DNA of 64,000 nucleotides, taken from assembly GCA_019671005.1 (NCBI GenBank), contig CM033744.1, forward strand, positions 11,214,128 through 11,278,127. Direction: 5' to 3'. The stretch comes from Hibiscus mutabilis (Eukaryota; Streptophyta; Magnoliopsida; Malvales; Malvaceae). Each line of letters begins with the position of its first letter. Position 1 is the first letter of the stretch. This document shows, piece by piece, positions 1 through 12,149 of this stretch. The notes beneath the pieces were generated by a model that was given only the letters and a program-made list of their open reading frames with translations, was not told where the DNA came from and did not search any database. Both the position numbers and the translations under genes were made by a program.

Positions 1-436
1 AAAAAGTTTGGATTTGAATTGGATTTTCTTTAGAACTAGATTGGGTCGGGTTCGAGTTTATGATGAAAAATACCCAACTCTACCCGACCCAAAATAATAG
101 TTTAATTTTATTCTATCTATTTAGATATAATTGCTATAATGCTTGTCTCTTTATATATTTGTCAATTAATTTCCTATTTTATCTAATAAAAATGGAGCAA
201 TTATTATAATGTTCTCTCTTTTTGTATTTTTTTTCAAATAACTCCCTATTTTATCAAATAAAAATAAAAAATATATTATTTTTGTCGGGCCGGGCGGGGT
301 TGAGTTTGGGTTTTTACTTTAAAAATCGGGGAGGATAGAGCATCATAAAATATCGGGTTTGATTAAATTTGGGTAGATGTGTTAAATTTTCGGGTCGAGT
401 ACAAGACAACCAAAAACCCGACCATGACCATCTCTA
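1..436. mobile_element. Truncated MITE/MULE-like repeat, right end
   Basis: GC-rich blocks of the type tcgggt/acccga alternate with AT-rich DNA, and the stretch ends with TGACCATCTCTA. A related copy at about 1484-1979 begins with the mirror-image motif AGGGATGGTCA, so these look like two copies of one non-autonomous DNA element. The left end of this copy lies outside the window. No coding capacity is seen. The class is inferred. Confidence 0.35.
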
Positions 437-833
437 GAGATATGGGAATCAACCTCAATTTAAAAAATTCTAAATAGAAAAATAAAATTTATATCCCATA
501 TCATGAACTTATTGCGCATTTAGGAATGATTGTTGAACGTGATAACTCATTCTCCCTCGTTTGATAATAAAGAAAATGGATAATTGTTCTACATCATTAG
601 CCAATCATCCTTCTTAAATTCAAATAGAAAATAAAAAATATCAAGAATAATAAAATAAATACTTGTTTTGTGTCTCATAATATAGCAATGAAATTGTTAT
701 TTTGGCTACTTTATTTTCATCTATCTATCACTTTAGTAGTTTGTATTTTTATTAAAAAATATGTAATTCAAGAAAATATTGTCACACGTAATAAACATTT
801 TAAAATTAGATTTGTTAGAATAATAATAATAAA

Positions 834-1005
834 TTGGTTTAACGGGATGAGGTGTTTGGTCTTTTAAGAAAAGTCAAAAGTTTGAATTATGACGTTGTGA
901 ATGGAAAAAATTGAGTTGGGAGGGTCGCCCTCATATTGGGTCTTTGCAAAACTCAATCCAGATTAGCCGACCAATAAGTCGATACCAGTGATTAAACAAA
1001 AAATA
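834..1005 (+). mobile_element. SINE-like repeat, family A, copy 1
   Basis: The 5' part carries a tRNA A-box-like motif (TGGTTTAACGGGATGAGG) and, about 35 nt on, a B-box-like motif (AGTTTGAATTATGACG). A body follows with gagttgggagggtcgcc and attagccgaccaataagtc. Homologous copies or fragments occur at 2436-2560 (+), 6339-6500 (-), 23006-23130 (+) and 63838-64000 (-). The 63838 copy keeps a near-perfect B box. The pol III promoter layout suggests a tRNA-derived SINE. Confidence 0.5.
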
Positions 1006-1483
1006 TTAAAAATACTAAAAAGTTTTAAAAGATGTAAAATATCTCAATTTCAGGAATTTTTTTTGGAAGTTATAGAAACCTATGTTTAATTTTAAAAAAT
1101 AATTAAATCATTAAAAAAGTAGTTTTTTTTAATTATTGAAGTTATTTTTATAATTTTATGAATTTTTTATCTTTTAAAATAAATGGAGAATAATTCATTT
1201 TTATTATCAATTTTAAATTTTTCATGACAACGTCTCATTAAATATATTTTTTATTTTTTAACAGTATAAAGATAATTATAAAATAGTATTGTTCATACAT
1301 ATTCTTAATCATTTGACAATATACACATATTTTGCAGACAAAGTGATTGAACTCCAATTTTCTAAGATAAATATTTTTTTTACATAAAAATAAAAAGAGT
1401 TATCGTGCAACTGAACGAAGTAGATAAGCTTAGATCAAAGAATAGTAAAATAATCACAATAAGAATTTTTCTATAATATAAGA

Positions 1484-1979
1484 GTAGGGATGGTCATTTG
1501 ATCCAAACTCAACGGGTTTTTACCCGAACCTAGAAGGTCGGACTTTAAAAACAACCGTGTTCGGGTTGGAATTTTTTGAAGATGTGAAAGGGCCGAGTTC
1601 AGGTTTAAGATAAAAATATTTGACCCGATTCGAAATAATAGTTTTATTTTATTTTAAATATTTATGTATAATTGTTATAATGTGCATTTCTTTATATATT
1701 TTTTAATATGTTATTATTTTGTCTTATAAAAATAGAATAATTATTATAATGCTCGCTCTCTATTTGTATCTTTTAATTAACTCCTTATTTTATCGAATAA
1801 AAATAAAAAAATATTTTTTAATTTATGTTGGGCTGGGTCAAGTTCAAATTTTTAATTTAAAATTTGGGTAGGTTCGGATCGGATGAAGCATTATAAAATA
1901 TCGAATCAAATTTGAATGAAGGTGTTAAGTTTTGATTTAAGCACGAGTCAATTAAAAACCGGACTAACCAGACCCATAA
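1484..1979. mobile_element. MITE/MULE-like repeat related to 1-436
   Basis: It starts with agggatggtca and contains the same order of motifs as 1-436: acgggtttttacccga, then an AT-rich middle with ataattgttataatg, then gttgggctgggtc. The right border is blurred and no target duplication is recognised. No open frame is seen. Confidence 0.35.
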
Positions 1980-2435
1980 CCAAACAAACATTAAGTCATC
2001 GAATGAAAGAAAGTACAGCTAGCATAATCTTGACAGAAAAAATATGGGGATTTTGAAAATATAATCATTTTCTTAAAAGAGGAATCTTAAAAATTAAGAA
2101 ATGAAAGAGAAAAAAATGTTGAGTCAAAGTCAAAATATCAATATATTACAATTATTTTTCTGTTTTAGAATAATACAATACAAATGCTGATAGGGTGCTC
2201 TTTCCCTTTCTTATCAACAGTTCAGGGTTATATTCTAGAGTTATCATCATCACCAACTACAAACAACCTACTCCATGTTCTTGTGTAGTGAAGATGGTAA
2301 GATTGGGGCCCAATTCCCTCATGCTTGCACATGCAATGGAGCTGTCCCTTTTACTTGAGTTCTATTCCATAATTTTGTAGATCAATATAAATAAAAAATT
2401 AAAGTACGATAAGATATAATCAACAATCAATTAGT

Positions 2436-2560
2436 ATACCTGATGAGATATTATGTCTCTTAAGTAAGGTTAAAAACTTAAATTATTGTAAATTCTGTCA
2501 AATTTAATTCGGATTAGTCGACCAATAAGTCAGATAACGGTGATTAAAAAAATATGATAT
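2436..2560 (+). mobile_element. SINE-like repeat, family A, degraded copy
   Basis: It matches the copy at 834-1005 over the 3' body, including attcggattagtcgaccaa and the A-rich end after gtgattaaa. The A/B-box half is degraded and internally shortened. Confidence 0.4.
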
Positions 2561-3584
2561 AAAAATAAAAAATATAATAATGTAATTTATATTATATGGA
2601 CTATTAATCAATCAAATTTATGATATACTGATAAAATTATTTTCGTAGAAATAATATCCTGATTGACATTAAATTTTGGATTCTATTTTTGGACAACTTA
2701 TTCTATTAAACATGAAAAAGTAGGGAAAAAACAGAATGGATGGTCAAAGTGTTTTGTTTGTTTTTTAACACAACATGTCGGTTGACAATGCCATTGCAAG
2801 TTATGTTCGAGATTCACCCTCTAAAGTAGCTTGAAATAGGGCATGGACAAAAAACTTTTTTTATGAATTTGGTTTTGTTTTCACATGAAAAAATCTTAAA
2901 TAAAGGGTAAAATTGTGGAATTTACTATGTTCTCCTCGTGCAATTGCGTCACACGTGAGGTTATATGTATCTAAGCCTATTATTTATGTTCGTTTTTTTT
3001 TTTTTTTTTGCATTCTATTACTATTAGCTCTTGTTTTTCTTTTACTTCATTTTCGCTTTTTTTTTTTATCCAAAGAGAAAGTAAATGAACACAAAACATT
3101 AGTAGATGATTATTGATATCTTTTTATTGATGGAAATTGATAACTCAACAAATGATTTATTTTATTTGGAATTTGCATTTTAATATAAAAATATTATTAT
3201 TCCGACTGAGTTTAGAAAATTTTAATGAGGTACTGACAATACTTTCCGTGTATGATTAAGTGATCAATGCAATCATACCCATTTCACCAAAAAATAAAAA
3301 ATTATTATTATTTGATGCATGAAATTTTTAACTTCACAAATAGTTTTAATCTATCGTCATATGTTTTATTTATTTTTAAATATTAAATACAACACATGAT
3401 GATGATTAAAGTTTTATGGAGAAAAACGTATATTACCTTGTAATCACCTTTAGACTATTAAAAAAAGTTTTATGGAGAAAAAATACGATGATCAATGTAT
3501 CAAATAATTATTCTTATTTAAAACTCTAAATTTTATTTATTTTATAATTTTAATCAATTTATCTACAATGTTGTAAGAATCAGT

Positions 3585-3780
3585 TTGGTGGTTGAATTGA
3601 TTAGGCCACTAGTTATTTTTGACAAATCCTAAATTTAATCCTAATCCTAACTAGAGGGGGAAAAGGGAGAACTCTAGTGTTAGGAAGGGGAGTGCTCTTA
3701 GTGGGTCTAGAACTCATGACCTAAAGAAATATGAGAGAACAAAGATGAGCAGCTTGGCGACGGCTAAATATGCATGCTCC
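3585..3780 (-). mobile_element. SINE-like repeat, family B, copy 1
   Basis: Read on the minus strand, it contains AAGCTGCTCATC, then AGTTCTAGACCC (B-box-like), then CTAAGAGCACTC, followed by a C-rich body. The same series occurs at 61180-61345 on the plus strand, where the A-box-like motif TAGTCAGTTGG is intact. This indicates a second tRNA-derived SINE family distinct from family A. Confidence 0.4.
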
Positions 3781-4069
3781 AATTTTTAATTCAATTGGTT
3801 CAATAATAATTAAATAAAAACAAAAAAACATAAATTTTATTCGGTTCTAATAGCATTGTTTATTTACTAATAAAATAATATTCAACACTTAAAAGGTTTT
3901 CACTAATATTTTCTTTTACATATTTTCAATTAGAAATAATGTTAAACTAATATTAGCCAGTTTATACAAGGTAAAGAAGTACATAATTTTATTTTAAAAA
4001 ACAATTAACAAATTTCCAAAAACTATGTAATAAACCATATTGTCAATTGTTTTTTTCCTAGAAAGGAAA

Positions 4070-6290
4070 TGTAATGCCCTAAACTCGACGTCGTATTTGG
4101 GCCTCAAGCCCAATCAGTTACCCTAAAATTTCAACTTGGTTTAGCTCAAATCAAAGTTTCATATCTCACATATATAGTTAAGTTCAAAACCATCATAAAT
4201 AATTTAAATTCAAAACATTTACATGAGAGCTCCATTTGAAAGTTCAACATTTAAAATATTCAACTCATTATTACAATCCCAAAATAAGAGTTACAAATAC
4301 AAAATCAATAGGGTCCTATGAATACACATCCCAAAGATCTAAATATTGTACTTCGGATGAATCGATGCGCTGAAATTCTAAGCCGATGGTGCACTCCAAG
4401 CAACATATCAGCCTACTAACATGCGAACAGAAACAACGATTCTAAACACTAAGCTCATAAAACTCAGCGGTACACCTCTACTCTACCATGTTTCATGTAA
4501 ATCATAAGTATGAACAGTTATCCAGAAATGATGCAATGGCAACTAAATCAACACATGACGCTACAATTAGCTGCCTATGCACATGCTAGAGCAAAACATA
4601 CCACATAACATCATCAAGTAATCATGATAACATAACCACAAACTTGGAGCGAGGCCCGAGTCACACAGTATCGAGAACATACACTTACACTCAAAATCCC
4701 CCTCAAGTATCCTCGAATGAGTCCCGGGTCACACAACACCAGGATCGTACATTCGGTGTTCGCTTACCATTGTGTTGCAACACATTCACTGGTATCCAGA
4801 TCTAATCAATCAAGGTGACTCTATCACATAAGTGCTCACACGGCACACATCAACATCATATTAAGTCACCCATCAATATTACCAGGTTGTTACATGTGAT
4901 GTACTTGTACAAGAGTAGAATTTCAGTTTCTCAATTTTACAAGTTATTTTACCTCATTAGGAGTCTATTAGACCATAAACCTTGAATTATAGCCTCTCGA
5001 ATTCAAAACAAACTTTTTTCTGACAAATTTTCCAGTCAGTATAGGTACTCACCCTTTGCGTACTGATACGCGGACACCATAGAGGGAGAAAATCAACATG
5101 CACTTAGTATTGGTACTCGAGCACAAGTCTCAGTACAGCTTCTCGGGTATCGATATGCTAACACGCGTACCGATACAAATTTTGCTCAATAGAATTTAAT
5201 CAAATAGTGGGTATCAGTACGAGTCGACTCGTTTCGATACGGCTTGAACATTGTACCAGTACTGGTTGAAGCCCGTACCGGTACTACACTCACAGTTTAT
5301 TTGTGTTCATCATTTTGAACATGGGGTACTAATACGGACCCCTCACGTACCTGTACTCGAGCCTAGAAATATCATTCTAAGGCTCAAAAATCTCTCTCAA
5401 GGCCCCCAAACCTTCATGATTAAGTCTAAGATAAATTCTACATATTATTGGAGTTATTTAGGGTGATGTACTACCAATTTTACTCTTTGATAACTTTCAA
5501 TCTCGAATTTACCATTTATACAAATCTTGGCCCTAAAACACCCAAAAATAACCAAAACAACAAATCATGCATACCAAGCAATCATCCTTAGGATGTACAC
5601 AAAATTAAAGGAGTTGGAGGTGTACAAACCTTACTCATACAGCTTAAATGAAGCTATTTTCCAATCTCTTCAAGCTTTCCCCCTTCCCTTGCTATATGGA
5701 AGATTCCCTAACCTTTTTCACTACACAAGCTGTAAAACGAATTACAACTTTGTAGAGGTTGAAAGGATAACTATAACATCAATATAAGGTTGGAAAATGA
5801 GATTAAATCTCCTTATACCCCATTTCCACAACCCCTTCCCCCCACAAAACCCATCACTTTTCTTTTCCACAAAAAAAGATGATCCTTACCTTGATTTGTA
5901 GATCCTTAAAGTGAGATTACAACACTCTCAAACTTGGATTCGAAATTTTCACTCAATGTGACAAAGATTTAACCTTTGTCTTTGAGTCTTTAAGAAAGAT
6001 GAAAAGAGAGATAGGGAGGGCGGCAGAGACAAGAGTTAGATCATCTCCTTTTACTTGTTGTTCATAAATTAAATGAGCTAGCATTTCCCTCTATAAAATG
6101 AGATGATTTACCTTGTTACCTCTCCATCTTTCTCTCATCCCATATACAAACCCAAAACTCAAGCCCAAGATCAAGAAGAAGCCCACTAAGGTGTCCTTAA
6201 GCACCCAAATAGACAAAACACTTGGCCTAAAACACAAAACCTATGGCTCGGGAGAACCGACCCATAGATTATAAAATCTGGGTAGTTATA
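4070..6290 (-). mobile_element. Solo LTR, Ty3/gypsy-type, with TSD
   Basis: On the plus strand the unit starts TGTAATGCCCTAAACTCG and ends tctgggtagttata. Read on the minus strand, its ends match the end and start of the LTRs at 38610-54364, including the block around gggcctcaagccca. It is flanked by a perfect 5-bp duplication, GGAAA (4065-4069 and 6291-6295). There is no second LTR or internal region, so this is a solo LTR left by LTR-LTR recombination. The terminal CA has decayed to TA. Positions 5040-5350 carry the palindromic GTA..TAC motifs typical of this LTR family. The short open frames inside (5251-5466, 5527-5787) are not credible genes. Confidence 0.8.
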
Positions 6291-6338
6291 GGAAAAAATA
6301 ACCTAAGTTAAGCCACAAAAGTCTCTTTTCATTTGTCA

Positions 6339-6500
6339 TTATTTTTTTTAACTATCAGCATTCAACATATTGGTCGACTAATTCAGAGTAAGTTTTGTAA
6401 AGGTCCATTATGGGGCGACCCTCCCAATTCAGTTTTCTCCTTTCACAATGTCAAGATTCGACCAAATTCACTCTAACTTCATATAATAAATTGATACAAC
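6339..6500 (-). mobile_element. SINE-like repeat, family A, copy
   Basis: The minus strand carries a B-box-like GGTCGAATCTTGAC, then gaattgggagggtcgcccc and attagtcgaccaatatg, collinear with the copy at 834-1005. The 5' (A-box) half is degraded. Confidence 0.45.
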
Positions 6501-6534
6501 TCATTTCTTTTGCAACTACTTTCTACTTTTTTAG

Positions 6535-6712
6535 TTGCCCTCCCAGTTCACCAAGACTTTGCCCTGATTAATCTGAACCGACCTGTGTCGCACACCTAGC
6601 TTTGGTGGATGAGTCCCCCCTAGCGAAAATTTTCTACATACACATGGCCTCAAACTTAAGACATGCTTAAGTGATATCAAGTTGCTTACCACTTAGACCA
6701 ACCCTTTGATTT
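6535..6712 (-). mobile_element. SINE-like repeat, family C
   Basis: The minus strand shows an A-box-like TGGTCTAAGTGG. About 35 nt later comes a B-box-like AGTTTGAGGCC, then a body containing gactcatccaccaaagc. The layout fits a tRNA-derived SINE different from families A and B. It lies just outside the Tat-like element that starts at 6784. Confidence 0.4.
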
Positions 6713-6783
6713 TGCAACTATTTTATTACATCATATCTTAGACGAATATGTCTTTTTTCCATTAAAGGTTTTGTTTTTTGTAG

Positions 6784-9130
6784 TGTGGACACTAAATTTA
6801 GTCCGGATTTAAATTAAAAATGCTCGAAATAAGATCAATCCACATTATCCCTTTTAATACCCAAAACCTTATACCCTAAGCTCAAAATTACACGGCCCAT
6901 TATATATGATATTACATATTAAAAAATACAAAAGAAATAAAAATCACAACTCCTTCCTCATTAATGCTTTACTCTCATTGGTTGGATGGATGCTTGAATC
7001 CTATTGGATGGAGAACTACTTAGTGAGTAGGGTCTTTAACCTTATTGGTTCTATTTTTATGGGATAAAAAAAATAAATAAAATAATAATATATAACCCTA
7101 AAACTCACGGCCATTAGGATGATATATTATTTTCCCCAAATCCATTCCTTTATTTCCCTAGCCATCTCTCCCTCCACTAACGTCATTGATTTCATTCCTA
7201 GAATCACACACTCATTTCCCTACCCTTTTCTACACGTTATCCTCCATCACCCAAATTCACACCGAATCACCAAGCCTCCAAACCGGCTGCTCTTTTTTTT
7301 ACCATTAAACTTATACTCCACAGCCGAAACATCCAAGAAAAATTCCCTAGATCATTTGGCAACCAAAAAAAATTCCCAAAATTCTTCTTCATTTACCGAA
7401 TCACTTTCCCATTCGAATCATCAACCCTTAAAATAAGCTTTTCAACCCCATCGGCAACTATATATAGATTGATCGATCGAGTATATATTTGAGTTTTGTA
7501 TTTTCTTCCCTTGTTTACTTATGTGTAATCATTCTTATAATTTAATGAAAATGTGAAATTTGTTGATGATCTTCTTTATTCATTTAAGTTTTCTATATGT
7601 GCTTTTGTTTAATTTATTTGTTGGTATCATGTGTTTTATTTTGCTTGTTGATGTGGTTTAGTGTTTGCTTGTATGTGTTTTAGGATAGTTTAGCTTTTAG
7701 AGTTTGTTTTAATTAATTTAAAACATGCCCTTGGCTTATTGGGGTATGTGCTTAAATTAATTAACATGAATTTAGTTTACGTTTTTAGGTTGGTTTAAGC
7801 CTTAGTTAGTTTAGGGTTTAATCTAATCTAATTAATTTAAATTATGTGCTCGGTTTATTGGGGCATAATTTTAAATTAATTAAACTAAATTTAGGTTTTA
7901 GTTTAGTTTGAGGTTTAATTTATTTAATTAATCTAAATTATGCGCTCGGCTTATTGGGGCATAAGTTTTAAATTAATTAGATTAAATTTAGGTTTTTTTA
8001 AAAAACTATAGTTAGTTTTAATGTTCGAATTAATTTAATTAATTTAAATTTATCCTTGATTTATTGGGGTAAATGTTAAAATCATTAAATTAGTTGAACA
8101 TCTCTTAATTACCTTTTAGGGTGGACACCTAATTAAGATCATGACTAATTAATTCGATTCGTTTTAAATAGAATCATTGGCTTATTGGGATACTAGTTTA
8201 AAATTAATCGAATTAATTATTATGATTCAAGATAATACATAAATTATTAAGATTTTCTAGTTTTTTTAGGATTTAATTAATTTAGGATTAATATTAGGCT
8301 AACCTAGTTAATAATTAGATCACTAATAGAATTTTCATAAATTGGGCCTCTTTTAGGTTAGTACTTTAGTGGGCCTAGGTTTTATTTTATGCACTTCTAT
8401 GTCATACATTTTAATTGTCATTCATATGACTTTAATATTTTAATGGACATGCATATAGATAATTAATTTAACCTATAAAATGAGGTAGTTATTAATTCTG
8501 ATATTTGTGTCGTAACAGTCATAGCTCACTGATGTTGACCAAATATTTGAATTAATTCTTACCGTCTGAAGGTAAATGTAATTCGAGATAAAATTTGGGC
8601 GAGTCATCACATCATTTTTAACTGTCTGCATCATGCATAAAGGTGATGAGCGAAGTTCGAACCATAAATTAACACGGCAGTCAGGCTTATTCGATGTCGG
8701 TTTAATCTATGGTCTGATGTATAGTCACCCTTATTAATCAAATGTTTAATTAATTTAAATTCACCAATTTGACCAAGCTCGTCTAATTAAAGTCTAAATT
8801 CAATTACGAACAATTTAATTAAACTCGATTTAAATTTCGATAATTTCTATCAATTAAATGCAACATATATTTTGGTACCGATTTCCGGGCGCGATGGGGG
8901 TGTTAATCCTTCCCCAAGCGTAACCAACTCCCAAACCCGTTTTTGAACGAATCTCTGGTTTCATGGTGCCTGGCCTACCTTGGTGGCCGGTGGCGACTCC
9001 AAGTTTTTTTTTTTGTTTTCAAAAACACAAATTTTAAAGGACTTCCCCACATTTTTAAACATTTCCAAAAAATCCAAAAGAAAACCTATTACTCCTTTTT
9101 AGCGATTTCATTTCAAAAAAGGTCGTTACA
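6784..9130 (+). repeat. 5' LTR of the Tat-like element
   Basis: It aligns end to end with 14987-17320: the start TGTGGACACTAAATTTAG pairs with TGTACACACTGAATTTTG, and both end ggtcgttaca. A TATA-like box (tataaaa) sits at 8474-8480, so transcription may start near 8505. Positions 7695-8210 contain about five imperfect units of roughly 100-120 bp, each with cttattgggg. The open frames at 7119-7436 and 8943-9212 are LTR sequence, and their equivalents recur in the 3' LTR. Confidence 0.85.
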
Positions 9131-9132
9131 GC

Positions 9133-9150
9133 TGGTGACTCCACTGGGGA
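9133..9150 (+). promoter_or_regulatory. Primer-binding site of the Tat-like element
   Basis: TGGTGACTCCACTGGGGA lies 2 nt after the LTR end. The TGG start and the ctcc..tgggga core resemble the PBS of Ogre/Tat elements, which is described as pairing with tRNA-Arg. Assignment to that tRNA is from memory of the family and was not checked. Confidence 0.55.
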
Positions 9151-9846
9151 CAATTTTGTTTTTTTATAAAACAAAAAGAGAGTTAGGCCAAGGAAATATA
9201 TGTTGCTTTTAATGATGGAAATTTTGAAATTTAAATCGACTTTAATTAATTTATTCTTTTTTGAAGATGTTTCTCTAATTCGACGGGCTTTGATAATTGG
9301 TAGTTTCAAATTAATTGCTTATTTAATTTCTAATGAATCACTGACATGTTTTGCATCACGATCATCAAGCTCTATACCCGACCTTGTCCCTTGAGTGGAA
9401 GTGAAACGCCACATACCCACGTGAGTAGCCCTCCACGAGTTGGTAATTCATTTCCGGAATCTACGTCTTTTAACACGTGAACAACCCTCCACATCATTAG
9501 GTCGTGCATTCCCTCGAACCGAATCCAATTCCCAAGCATGTGATGGACCATAATTTGGGATCTTGTTGCCTTAGTAGGTAATAAGATAGGTTCGGGTATC
9601 CTTGATTAGAACTGAACCCACATGTGTGAGAATCTAAGAAGCCCACCCCGATTAGAGCCATGTGGACAGCCATAGTGAGCCAGAATTCATATGGTTAGGT
9701 TTTCGTTGGTTACTTTGCTTCGCTCCTTTTTCATTTGATTAATTTATTTGTTCTGTCCATTACTAACCTGTTTTCTTTATTTTTATCTTGTCATATCATA
9801 AAGAAAAACACTGATTTGGAAATAGTCTGAAATAAAAGCTTGATTA

Positions 9847-10224
9847 ATGGGAGATTTGGTACATAACAACGATGAAAAGAGTTCTGAGGAATTCCCACAA
9901 AAGAGAGATTGGCCGAAGGTTAGATCCAAGGAACGAGAAACTGAGGTTCAGAAGCTCAAGGACCAAGTTGCAGGCCGCAAAGGGGCAATATAAGAATATC
10001 AGATAACGATGATGGAACGACTTCGAGATGTTGCTTAGAATATTCAGGGGCAAGGACAAGAGACGACAAATTTGATGGTTCAAGTACGAGAAATTGCCCA
10101 ATGGCTCTAGTTCTTAGTATATGATGCTATCAAACTTTAGGAATACGCCAAAGAAGAGTCAGAAAAAAACAAAGGTCATCTTAGTGTGGGTCGTATGTCT
10201 AGCAATTTTCTTTCATTATTGTAA
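9847..10224 (+). pseudogene. Decayed ORF1 upstream of gag (Tat-like)
   Basis: One frame runs from an ATG at 9847 for 125 codons to TAA at 10222. It is interrupted by four in-frame stops: TAA at 9991, and TAG at 10036, 10108 and 10138. Ignoring those, the frame is rich in E, K, Q and R with a coiled-coil look (for example ETEVQKLKDQVAG). Every internal stop sits where a Gln codon (CAA/CAG) would fit the surrounding Q-rich sequence. Tat/Ogre elements often have an extra ORF of unknown function before gag, and this matches that position. No frameshift is seen. Confidence 0.5.
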
Positions 10225-10772
10225 TGGAACGATATCTCCATTAATACAAGTTGTTTAACGGGGATATTTGCCAAATCAGTGTTCTTCTTTGCATTCATGC
10301 ATGTTTACATTATATCACATTTATCTGCAAAAATTATAAGATTATTGAAATCAATTACAAGATTTCATGTGTAAGAATTTTGGTGCTTCATTTGTGCATA
10401 TTCATGGCATATTCATTTGAAGTGTTGATTCGAAAACAGTTCAAAATTAGAGGCTTTTGTAATGGAAGAAAGAGTTTCGAGGCCCGAGACCAATCAAGAA
10501 GTGAGACGAGGGCTAGTCCAGATTAACATTATATGATATCCCTCTTTCTCGTTGAAATGAGACTCAGTCTTCATTATGAAAAGTTGTTCAATGAGGACGT
10601 TCGTCGATCAACACTTCTTTGCATTAATTGCATGCATTTAAATTATTTCATTGTCCTACACATGATACATTACATACATTAATAAATCATCAAAATTAAT
10701 TATAAAAAAAATCATGACAGAAAATATGCAATTATTCCGCATCCATATCGCAACAGTTTACAAACAAGGATA
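10225..10772 (+). other. Leader between ORF1 and gag of the Tat-like element
   Basis: Non-coding. Two related blocks, each with a run like acttctttgcattaattgcatg, occur near 10275-10310 and 10605-10640, so part of this leader is an old duplication. The 91-codon frame at 10251-10526 shows no domain. Confidence 0.4.
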
Positions 10773-12149
10773 ATGGAGGAAAGTTTTGCTAAGTTAGAAG
10801 CCGATTTGAGAAGCCAGTTGGAGCAAACTCAGAAAGACTTAAGGGAAACCATTGTTAAATTCTAACAAGATATGGTGAAGGAGATATCTCATATGCTATA
10901 GTCTAGTCTAAGACAAGACCTGAGAGGAAAATGTGCTGGCGAGAATCCTACTCAAGATTTGGGAGACCGTTTGGATGCCTCAATCTTTAAGAACCCTCTT
11001 TTTATCAACTATTCACCGAACCCTCCGCAAAGAGCATATTCTTCTCATCAGGCTGGTGCCTCTGCCCAAGCTCAACCGGGCGTGACCTTTTAAAATATCG
11101 AAATTGTCGGGGATAGTATCTCGAATTTTGATGAGTTGGAAAAACTGAACCAAGTGAAGGCAAAATTCTTAAAGTAGTTGGAAGACACCCAAAAAGATCT
11201 CGAAGAAAAAATTCGGGTGAAGGAAAATGAAGAAGGTTCCTATGGACTGAACGCTAGAGAGCTCAGTTTGGTCCCCGATGTAGAAATTCCATACAAGTTT
11301 AAGACCCCGGAGTTTGAGAAGTATGATGGGACGACATGCTCCACTACACACATAATCATGTTTTGTCGGAAGATGGTCGGATTCATCAACAATGAGAAGT
11401 TGCTAATTCATTGCTTTCAAGATAGCTTAGTGGGATTAGCCTCGAGGTGGTACAATCAGTTAACCCGAGCTCATATTAGGTTATGGAGAGATTTGGCCAA
11501 GGTTTTCACGAAACAGTATATGCACATAACCGATATGGTCCCAAACCGGCTCATGCTACAAGGTTTGGAGAAAAGGCACACTAAGAGCCTTCGTAAGTAC
11601 TCCCAGCGTTGGCGAGATGTGGCGACACTAGTACAACCTCCACTTCGTGAGAGTGAGATTTCTCCCATGTTCGTGGATACTTTGAAGGGGACCCTCTATG
11701 ACCGCATGATAAGCAATTCCATCAGCAACTTTGCAGATATGGTGGCAACGGGAGAGCGTATTGAAGATGTCATCCAAAAGGGGAAGATAAGAGACCCTTA
11801 CAGCATAACCGCCCATAAGGGGAATGATTATCAGGTTCATATGGTGGGTTCGTGCCCAAACAATCAGTCTCGTGGTCGCTCCCATAATTAATCATCTTGG
11901 TTTGCAAAGCCTCCAAGGGCTCTTCATCTGGTTTTTATGTCGTACACCGATTTGCATCCAATGCTTATTGAGAAGAAACTTATGACTCCAGTTCAGTCCA
12001 AACCAAATGATCATCCTTATCCTGATGGTTATGATGTTAATGTCGTATGTGACTACCATATAGAAAGCACGTGGCACACCACGGAGAATTGTGGGGCTCT
12101 AAAGAACAAGGTTCAAAATCTGATTGAGAATGGTCTTTTGAAGTTTTGA
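10773..12149 (+). pseudogene. Decayed gag polyprotein, Ty3/gypsy (Tat-like)
   Basis: A single frame of about 458 codons starts at the ATG at 10773 and ends with TGA at 12147. It contains stops at 10863 (TAA), 10899 (TAG), 11091 (TAA), 11175 (TAG) and 11889 (TAA). The open stretch 11178-11891 is a typical plant retrotransposon gag core: IPYKFKTPEFEKYDGTT, then LASRWYNQL, then FTKQYMHI and RKYSQRWRDVA. At 12049-12105 the CCHC-like knuckle variant C-x2-H-x5-H-x4-C (CDYH...H..ENC) is intact. Gag would package element RNA into virus-like particles. No protease or pol follows. The lack of frameshifts together with five stops points to point-mutation decay. Confidence 0.8.

Larger units (their letters stand above)
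437..4069. other. Gene-free AT-rich intergenic DNA
   Basis: No gene can be supported here. The short open frames (for example at 670-867, 2195-2380 and 2913-3116) have low-complexity or AT-driven composition and no recognisable domain. The stretch holds two SINE-like copies of one family (834-1005 and 2436-2560), one of a second family (3585-3780) and a dispersed element (1484-1979), all listed separately. Confidence 0.6.
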
